Assembly: GCA_030867875.1 (NCBI GenBank)
Contig: JAOWCC010001589.1
Span: forward strand, 78,391,537-78,455,536
DNA: 64,000 bases
Source of the DNA: Actinernus sp. WN-2022
Lineage: Eukaryota > Cnidaria > Anthozoa > Actiniaria > Actinernidae
Reading direction: 5' to 3'
Shown: positions 59,252 to 64,000 of the stretch, in pieces
Layout: each line of letters starts with the position of its first letter
Numbering within the stretch: the first letter of the stretch is position 1
The notes under the pieces: generated by a model
Databases searched by the model: none
Seen by the model: the letters and a program-made list of their open reading frames with translations, nothing else
What the model was told of the DNA's origin: nothing
Program-made: the position numbers and the translations under genes

Positions 59252-62200
59252 TTTTTCTGTATCATGGATTGAAATAGGAAGAAAAGTACTGAGGAATATG
59301 CTTGCTGAACAAGGTAAGGCAGAAATATGGTACATGTACAATGTAGGACCTTTAATCAATGTTGCCATACATTGTGCCATTCATTACCATGGATGCCACT
59401 TTTCTCTCATTTGAGTATTGACATGTATAATGACTGTATCATGCCCATTTCCTCAGAGTACTGCACAGTTCATATGGTATTTTCATGTGCATAGTATAGG
59501 TTTCTAAGTTGTTTCAATCATCTTTAATAGGTGAAATGTCAAAAAAAAAAATCGTTATGAAGGGGCGTTCAGATGATGAGGGGAAAAATGGCTACCATTA
59601 TTGTCTGGGTTGTCAGTAGAAATTGAAACGAGGCTACATAGTGTTTCACAGCCGGTTACAAGATCGATAGTTGGTGACAATGTCATAAAAGTAGGAAAAT
59701 TTGGGCAAAACAGGCAGCTACTTTTAACCTGACAACCAGCGGAATTTACAGGTTGCTGGCTTCTACTGACAACTCTGGGTATTCACTGTTTACATTTTTA
59801 ATTAACAACAGTACATGTATGTTATGGCACCAGGCACAGGAATAACACTGGTTCTTTATTGGGGTTAATATTTCTTATACACTGTGTGGGTCTTGCATCT
59901 GAATTAAGTGTCCGTCTTTCTGTTGCTGTTTTTCAGTGGAGGGGGGGGGGGGGGGGGGAAGAGGAGCATGGGCATTTCTGTATTTGCATGTAGACTGTGC
60001 ATGTATAATAGGTTAAAAAATGTTTGGTATGTATTTATTTTTAAATGAAGTTGTTGTGGGGCATTTGACAATATTTTTACTATTTGCCATTAAAAAATAT
60101 TTATCATTTTTAATTTAGGTATTGTAAATGCACCACTGTGGAGTCAGCTAAGCTACATGTATTTCATGTAATGACCCAACCATGCTTTGGAATGAGTGCA
60201 AGATGTAAAAAATCCCTGTACATGTATTTGCTCTCTTTGACCTGAATTCCCTGGCCTGAAACTTTCTTTGCTGGCCTCCACCCTGGGACAGACAGAGTTG
60301 TCAAATACCCCACATATATGCCTAGGGGTGGATGGGTAGGTTCGAGATTGTAGGGACTAATGTACTACAATAAATATTTTCTAGGCTTAGATGCGACTAC
60401 ACATACTTGTCAGTAAATAATTTCTCTTTTATATGTACTGTCAAGTGATTGCACCTGGCTTTACTAGTCTAAATGTAAAGATTAAATATCTCCCTAATGT
60501 GAATAATGAAAGAAATTAGTTTCTACTGGATGAATAAGGATTTTTCAGTAGATACACTGAGACAATGCAAGGCACTTGTCAAGTATAAACTCCAGCAGGC
60601 ATGCGCATGGTTTTTCAGAATTTCAGCATAAAAAGGCGTGAAAATTACACTTGTCATAGGATTTGCATTTTCATGAAGTGTTTCTTTTATTTCTGCCCCT
60701 TCTACACCAGATAGTAACAGCAGCACTCCTGTGTGTCGAGTAGATGGAGGTCCAGTGTTCTCATCTGGTACTACAATCATTGTAAACAACACGTGGCATT
60801 AGGAATGTAATCTCCAAAAAGCCCTTGTTAAACACGACCCAGAAGTCACATGCAAAAAAATAGTTAGCTAAAATTTAACAACAGATATACAAAGTACATG
60901 AATCAAAGCTAATATCAATGTCTTACCTATTAATGGGAATTGCTCCGATCGTCTGTAAACACCACTTGTTCGACAGATAATTGCGGCCATTGTTGTTACT
61001 GTACGAAAGTCGATCTTCAAGTTCTAATTGTTAATTGGTTCGTGTTTGGCCCCAACTTTAGAAAAAAACATTACCAAGCCAAAGAAAAATGATTCGTTTC
61101 GCTATTGAGCTGGTTATTTTCAATAGTTAGACGAAAAGGAAGTAAATTTTACAATTTATATAACGCAGGTGCAACAGCTAACTTCGCCGCCATTTTCGTT
61201 GTCAAGGACTTAAACTTGCATAGCAACAATAGTTGACCGCGCGATGGCCTGGAACCTAATGTCCCGCGCGAAACAGCCGTGCCATCACGTCAGCGCGTGC
61301 CCAATCCAGTCTTTTTATGATCCATGGTTAAATATATGAGTTATTTTAAAAATTGTCCACGTGTACGTTTGAATTGTCCACGTGTACGTTTGAATTGTTC
61401 ACGTGTACGTTTGAATTGTCCACGTGTACGTTTGAATTGTTCACGTTACGTTTGAATTGTTCGCGTGTACGTTTGAATTGTTCACGTGTACGTTTGAATT
61501 GTTCACGTGTATATACGTTTGAATTCTTCGCGTGTACGTTTGAATTGTAGTAACCCTGAGACTACCCCCCAGGGGAACTTCTTGAAGAGATACAGATCAC
61601 ATCGTGGCAAAACGTTGTGCTCCTCTGGCCGAACGAACGAAGGCTCTGGTTTCAAATACAAATTTCCGAGGGCTTAAACTTTTTTAGTAAATAATTTTAT
61701 AACTTAGTAAACTCACAGTGAATTACAAATTAAGAAAACTTCAACGCATTGTTTTCTTGTGTTTTTTTTTGCGAAACATTGCACATTCGTACCAAAAATT
61801 AGAAACAGGGGCGATACACGCCTTTCATAAGTTTTACTTCCGGTTACGAAAACGAGGCTCCAGGTGGTTTGAAATCCAAGATGGCGGACAACTGCACAGT
61901 CTCAGCTAGAAAGACATGCCATTAGCCACAGCGCGTCTCCCACGGCCAAATACACTGGGCACGAGTAAATGAACTAACACAAACCCTTCCCTGACCCCAA
62001 AACTAACCCTAACCGTCACAAAATGAGTTCTCAAGTATTTAGACCTAGGGCTCACAGGTAAACAGTGAAGTATTGCCGAATAAAATGGAAAACCCCAAAG
62101 CGTTGAGAAAAAAAAATTCGGCGTTCCCAGGTTCGAACACGCAACTTCCAGCGGTGAAGCCGAAACGATAACCGCTACACTAACCAGCCGTCATGCTAAA

Positions 62201-62916
62201 AGTACGGTAACTTTTTTTATTATAACCTGTCGCGTCGTTGTACTCGGTCCCAGGTCTAATTGGTCTAATCCGAGGTTGGGAGACGCGCTGTCCCTAATGG
62301 CATCTGCTAGAAAGTACCTCCGAAAATACTCCCAAAAGTATGTTATTCAGTAAATCATACCTGTGTTTGGTTTTACAATCACTGTATTTATGTCCATGTG
62401 TAGTCTGAATTATTTTAGTATATTGTTTAGCGCACAGAAAAGTACTTTTCTACTTGATCAAGTCATCAGTCATTTCCGAACAATGTACACCCGACAGGTT
62501 GCAAATCTAAAAAACGTTTGCAGCTTACAGAGGACGATATTAATTATTTCAGGGGCATCTTTCCGTCGAAGATATCTAAGCTAACTTAAAGGAGTCGGAA
62601 ATATCTTCTGCCTAAAGTAAATTAGTATTGTGGTCTAAAATTGAGGCAAAGTGATTTATGAGGTGCAAAGCAAATTTTAGTTTATTTCTGATCTATAGGC
62701 TGTTTAATAAGCTCATGTTATGATATCTAATCTCTTTTGCTATTAAATACAGCAAGTGAAGTGCTATCGATGGGAAATGTAACTACTGTTCACCTAACAG
62801 AAAACAAACATTGGAAAAAGCTGGAGTCAACTGATAAGATGCAGGCAACAGCAGCCATTATACTGGATAACCATCCAGACATAGTTCCAGTTAGAATATG
62901 GTTTATCCGTTCATAG
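59252..62916 (+). CDS. unrecognised three-exon host gene (3' part)
   Basis: Exons 59252-59314, 60711-60767 and 62753-62916 (stop TAG). Acceptors are AG after pyrimidine-rich stretches, donors GTAAGG (good) and GTACTA (weak), and both internal joins are phase 1. The product reads FSVSWIEIGRKVLRNMLAEQ, then SNSSTPVCRVDGGPVFSS, then LSMGNVTTVHLTENKHWKKL and IILDNHPDIVPVRIWFIRS. No family comes to mind. The first two exons lie inside the 50135-61326 block and the last outside. An upstream exon must exist because the first visible one begins with two bases of a split codon. Confidence 0.4.
59315..60710. other. intron; nothing but a G run
   Basis: A run of G (59940-59958) and AT-rich DNA; no exon or repeat pair seen. 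Confidence 0.4.
60927..60990 (-). CDS. candidate first exon
   Basis: ATGGCCGCAATTATCTGTCG opens 21 codons (ending SEQFPLI) and one base to a GTAAGA donor. A diverged inverted copy of its end lies at 57397-57420. No partner exon found on the minus strand, so this stays a candidate. Confidence 0.25.
61353..61550. repeat. 21-bp tandem array (TGTCCACGTGTACGTTTGAAT)
   Basis: About nine or ten copies with variants (TTCACGTG, TTCGCGTG) and one longer unit (TATATACG). It begins 20 bp after the GTTAAAT repeat at the right border of the large block. The + strand frame over it (STCTFEL repeats) is an artefact. Confidence 0.9.
61914..62305. mobile_element. Mutator-like MITE with 9-bp target duplication
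   Basis: The ends ACATGCCATTAGCCACAGCG and its inverse (CGCTGTCCCTAATGGCATCT) form inverted repeats of about 30 bp. GCTAGAAAG flanks both sides (61905-61913, 62306-62314). A 9-bp duplication is typical of Mutator-like elements. The inside holds a tRNA-like segment. Confidence 0.85.
62120..62192 (-). mobile_element. tRNA-like segment inside the MITE
   Basis: On the minus strand, TTAGTGTAGCGG (A box) and GTGTTCGAACC (B box) at proper spacing in a 73-nt stretch. The would-be acceptor ends do not pair and the anticodon arm is a 7-bp stem with a 6-base loop, so it is a SINE head or tRNA relic, not a tRNA gene. Confidence 0.5.
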
Positions 62917-64000
62917 TTCCCCAAAGCCGTTTTCACTTAAATTTTGTACAGAACTTGTACATTAATAAAGAATGATAGCACGTTTTCCTTCCCCTATCCC
63001 TACCCATTATATGGTAAATTCAATTTTTTCATACCCTTTTTTCATATTGTATACAATTCATACCCTACCCTTCAATGTATATTCCCTGACTTTGTATCAC
63101 TTACATTATTGTGTAACAGCACACGGTATTGATTTTATTATTCATATACCATTAAAATAAGTTTATTTGTAGTTAGAATATATCAAGCAGAGGCTTTTGG
63201 ACACTGCTTGGGCTTTTTGAATGGAATTCAAATTTCTAACACTACCATTTTGTACACAATATTCTTTTGTGCAATTATTGATAATTTGATAATTATATAT
63301 AATGAAAAGCTTAATTAGCACAAACCGATTGTAATTAGTAGTGGTTCCTATTCCCCTATCCCTGCATGCTCTGTGTGGTATATTAGCTCACCCTATCTAG
63401 GGTTTTAGCCAGTCAAATAAGGGGAGATGGGGCAGGGGTGCCAATGCCCTCCTTTCCCCAAGCAACTTCCCCCTCTCCCTTCACTCTCATATCATCAGGC
63501 CACCACATTGTTATATCAGTTATTGTTTATTTAGCAGCTCTCACTACTCATAATTTCCCTTTTTTTTAGTGTTTTTCTCATTTCTGATTTTGCTTCACCT
63601 TACCACAAACCTTCTGGGCTAAAACCCTGCTATCCATACACACATTATCACTCATCTTATGATTCCCCCAATTTCATGTGGACTAATTTTAATATCACCT
63701 TCAACCACCCTCAGTTAACACCTATTTTACCAATTAATAGTTTTAATGTTTGTTACAATTTATTTAGTACTTAATGTTTTCATATTTTTATTGACCTGAA
63801 TTGCTTGTATAGCCACTGTTTATAAGTGGTATTCCCTTCCCATATTACTGCTGGCCTCAATTAAACATTTATTTCAGGAAATGATATTTCTCCCTTCTCT
63901 CAAACATTATAAAAATCATACTAGACCTGAAATATTTTAGAAGATGAGAATCCTGTGTAGAAACTAATATATTTTTTTATTTCCTTGAAGAAGAAAAACG
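62917..64000. other. no gene seen
   Basis: AT-rich DNA to the window edge. Two overlapping 62-codon frames at 62944-63160 have no motif. Confidence 0.4.

Larger units (their letters stand above)
50135..61326. mobile_element. 11.2-kb block bounded by 26-bp inverted repeats and a 7-bp direct repeat
   Basis: CATGGATCATAAAAAGACTG (+6 bp) at 50135-50160 is inverted without change at 61301-61326. Both ends are flanked by GTTAAAT in direct orientation (50128-50134, 61327-61333). This looks like one large DNA transposon or a composite. I recognise no transposase inside, and two exons of a + strand gene with its third exon outside (62753) lie within it, which is hard to reconcile with a simple insertion. 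Confidence 0.5.
61881..62337 (+). pseudogene. candidate first exon interrupted by a MITE
   Basis: ATGGCGGACAACTGCACAGT opens MADNCTVSARK, and after the MITE and one copy of its 9-bp duplication the frame continues YLRKYSQ to a GTATGT donor (62338). With the MITE present the exon is broken. The downstream partner is unknown; phase does not fit the exon at 62753. Confidence 0.35.

Noticed and set aside
61353..61550. Frame with repeated STCTFEL
   Set aside because: Translation of the 21-bp array; all units are non-coding repeats.
62120..62192. Functional tRNA gene
   Set aside because: A and B boxes are present but the acceptor ends do not pair and the anticodon arm has the wrong geometry.

Overview
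This is a piece of animal genome, most likely from an early-branching marine invertebrate such as a cnidarian or a sponge (the sequence alone does not decide). The flanks are AT-rich and full of short inverted-repeat transposons, tRNA-derived SINEs, LINE copies and minisatellites. The host genes are broken into short exons with GT/AG introns. The centre is different: about 15.8 kb of compact, intron-free, less AT-rich DNA with genes on both strands.

Centre, 22730-38574: a complete Polinton/Maverick element (adintovirus-like, an endogenous DNA virus of animals). It has 134-bp palindromic tips inside about 197-bp terminal inverted repeats, and a 5-bp target duplication (ATTAG) on both sides. 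All its genes look intact: protein-primed DNA polymerase B, retrovirus-type integrase, packaging ATPase, a probable major capsid protein and a probable penton-like minor capsid protein. It also carries a TFIIB-like transcription factor, a zinc protein, and a set of small hydrophobic proteins. I find no adenain-type protease. The regulatory DNA is unusually legible. There is a repeated promoter module next to the ends, palindromic divergent promoters, poly(A)-hairpin-poly(T) elements at three gene boundaries where both neighbours point the same way, and convergent gene pairs sharing 4-bp palindromic double stops. Together these suggest that the element brings its own initiation factor and its own transcription punctuation while borrowing a host RNA polymerase.

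Left flank, 1-22729: an eight-exon + strand gene derived from, or still part of, an EnSpm/CACTA-like transposase (642-11458), two hAT-type MITEs with perfect 8-bp target duplications, a SINE, nested palindromes around 14.2-15.2 kb, a 5'-truncated LINE (17.7-19.2 kb) and several foldback repeats.

Right flank, 38575-64000: MITEs with TTA duplications, a dead LINE 3' fragment (42.4-43.3 kb), and the 3' half of an organic-anion transporter gene (SLCO/OATP, minus strand, 44246-49361) whose exon joins agree in phase. Then comes a large inverted-repeat block (50135-61326) holding a recent 3.2-kb LINE with a 1038-codon open frame. At the end are an unrecognised three-exon + strand gene (59252-62916) and a Mutator-like MITE that has landed in a candidate first exon (61.9-62.3 kb).
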